A model generated the notes under the pieces. It worked only from the letters and a program-made list of their open reading frames with translations. It was not told the origin of the DNA and searched no databases. The position numbers were made by a program, and so were the translations under genes. Shown piece by piece: positions 5,712 to 6,169 of a DNA stretch of 6,169 nucleotides. This DNA comes from Actinomycetes bacterium (GTDB lineage: Bacteria; Actinomycetota; Thermoleophilia; Solirubrobacterales; Solirubrobacteraceae), in NCBI GenBank assembly GCA_023405705.1, contig JAEXXR010000557.1, positions 1 through 6,169 of the forward strand. Direction: 5' to 3'. Position 1 is the stretch's first letter. Each line of letters starts with the position of its first letter.

Positions 5712-5915
5712 ATGAACCGATCGCATGATGGGGCCGACCGGGTCGGCCACGGCGAGGCCTCGCTGGGCGACGCGCAGTCGAGCAACCCGCCGGACGACGA
5801 CGACATGATCACGGCCGACGCGCCGCCGCTGGACGCCGACACCGACTACGAGGGCGAAGGCACGCCGCCGCCCGAGGAGCGCGACAACGAGGACCCGGCG
5901 CCGAACGCGCCGTAG
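5712..5915 (+). CDS. small acidic, proline-rich hypothetical protein (67 aa)
   Basis: I do not recognise this protein. From ATG 5712 it has 67 residues, 19 of them Asp or Glu against only 3 Arg and no Lys, and 10 Pro. It includes a DDDD run (28-31), a PPLDADTDYEGEG stretch and a PPPEERDNEDPAPNAP tail. It has no hydrophobic segment, signal peptide or cysteine, so it is expected to be cytosolic and intrinsically disordered. Coding reality is supported by third positions that are nearly all G or C, a stop directly before a strong hairpin, and a divergent promoter-sized gap upstream. No Shine-Dalgarno is visible, and a weak TAGCGT at 5668-5673 is the only -10 candidate. A TTG at 5631 would extend the frame by 27 residues through the operator cluster and is not preferred. 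Function is unknown; being next to the exporter does not establish a link. Confidence 0.6.
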   Translation: MNRSHDGADRVGHGEASLGDAQSSNPPDDDDMITADAPPLDADTDYEGEGTPPPEERDNEDPAPNAP

Positions 5916-5920
5916 CCGGC

Positions 5921-5969
5921 GATGACTGCGGCTCTGGGGGCCTCACGCGCCCCCAGAGCCGCAGTCATC
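5921..5969. terminator. 21-bp perfect hairpin between convergent genes, probable bidirectional terminator
   Basis: The left arm (5921-5941, GATGACTGCGGCTCTGGGGG then C) pairs without mismatch with 5949-5969 across a 7-base loop CTCACGC. It lies 5 bp after the stop of the small acidic gene and 42 bp beyond the end of the convergent kinase gene, so it can serve both. No T-tract follows on either strand (CGCAGG on the plus side), so termination would rely on the stem itself, as proposed for many actinobacterial terminators. Confidence 0.75.
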
Positions 5970-6011
5970 CGCAGGAGGCGCGCCGGCCCGGGCGCGCGGC
6001 GGGCGCGGCGC

Positions 6012-6169
6012 TCAGGCGACGAGCAGGGCTGCGCCGATCGCGCCGCCGAGGTCGCCCAATGCGGCGAGGCGGACCTCCGGCGGGCGGTCGTCGTTGAAGA
6101 GGTGGGGCTGCATCGCGTCGGCGATCCGCTGGCGGTACTCCTCGCCGAGCCGCAGCCCGAGGCCGCCGC
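6012..6169 (-). CDS. ROK-family sugar kinase / glucokinase-like protein, C-terminal fragment
   Basis: Only the last 51 codons are in the window; the rest of the gene lies beyond the window end. The visible protein reads GGLGLRLGEEYRQRIADAMQ, then PHLFNDDRPPEVRLAALGDLGGAIGAALLVA. This matches the end of ROK-family kinases and repressors: a GGLG/GGG-type turn before a helix, a short Pro-containing strand ending in A-A-L-G-(D/E), and a final G-x-x-G-A-A-L-L helix. ROK enzymes phosphorylate glucose, N-acetylmannosamine and similar sugars with ATP; the specificity motifs are outside the window. The fragment is too short to separate a kinase from a ROK repressor, and the assignment rests on about 50 residues. 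The stop TGA is at 6014-6012, convergent with the small acidic gene across the 21-bp hairpin. Confidence 0.65.
   Translation of the reverse strand, partial: GGLGLRLGEEYRQRIADAMQPHLFNDDRPPEVRLAALGDLGGAIGAALLVA

Noticed and set aside
4889..5842. Minus-strand 317-codon frame over the DHA2 start region and the small acidic gene
   Set aside because: It is out of frame with the DHA2 gene, becomes Arg/Pro-rich noise within it and lies antisense to the acidic gene; no recognisable domain.
1..6169. CRISPR arrays, tRNA or rRNA genes, insertion sequences, toxin-antitoxin or defence genes
   Set aside because: No regularly spaced repeats, cloverleaf-like elements, transposase motifs or terminal inverted repeats flanking a gene were seen; the coding content is fully explained by efflux, regulator, one small unknown and one partial kinase gene.

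Overview
The window is very GC-rich (about 70% by eye), with codon third positions almost always G or C and tightly packed genes. This fits a high-GC actinobacterium. The style is compatible with Thermoleophilia (Solirubrobacterales such as Conexibacter), but that placement is a guess, since no rRNA or other phylogenetic marker is present.

Layout. At 1-1927 on the minus strand lies an exporter-regulator pair. An EmrB-like 14-TM drug exporter of the MFS DHA2 family is followed, with a 4-base ATGA stop/start overlap, by a MarR-type regulator whose C-terminus runs off the window start. A 151-bp divergent intergenic region (1928-2078) is dense in symmetric sites: a perfect 22-bp palindrome over the presumed -10/start point of the exporter, a perfect CRP-type box (TGTGA-N6-TCACA), and a 41-bp near-perfect inverted repeat just ahead of the plus-strand gene. 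On the plus strand, 2079-3308 encodes a Bcr/CflA-type 12-TM MFS exporter. It converges with a second minus-strand exporter-regulator pair: a QacA/LfrA-like DHA2 14-TM transporter (4108-5586) followed 48 bp later by a TetR/AcrR repressor (3406-4059). The promoter region of that pair (5587-5711) holds three AACCGGA-type half-sites and a GC palindrome. It is shared with a small divergent plus-strand gene (5712-5915) for a 67-residue acidic, proline-rich, probably disordered protein. A 21-bp perfect hairpin (5921-5969) separates this gene from a convergent minus-strand gene whose last 51 codons look like the C-terminus of a ROK-family sugar kinase.

How it fits together. The window is a small multidrug-efflux cluster: three H+-coupled MFS exporters from three subgroups, two of them each transcribed ahead of their own ligand-responsive regulator. 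The likely logic is that the MarR and TetR proteins repress their own operons through the palindromes over the start points and release when a toxic substrate binds. The CRP-type box suggests an extra global input at the first divergent promoter. Substrates cannot be read from sequence. No mobile element, CRISPR array, tRNA or rRNA was seen, and no gene-free stretch exceeds about 150 bp.
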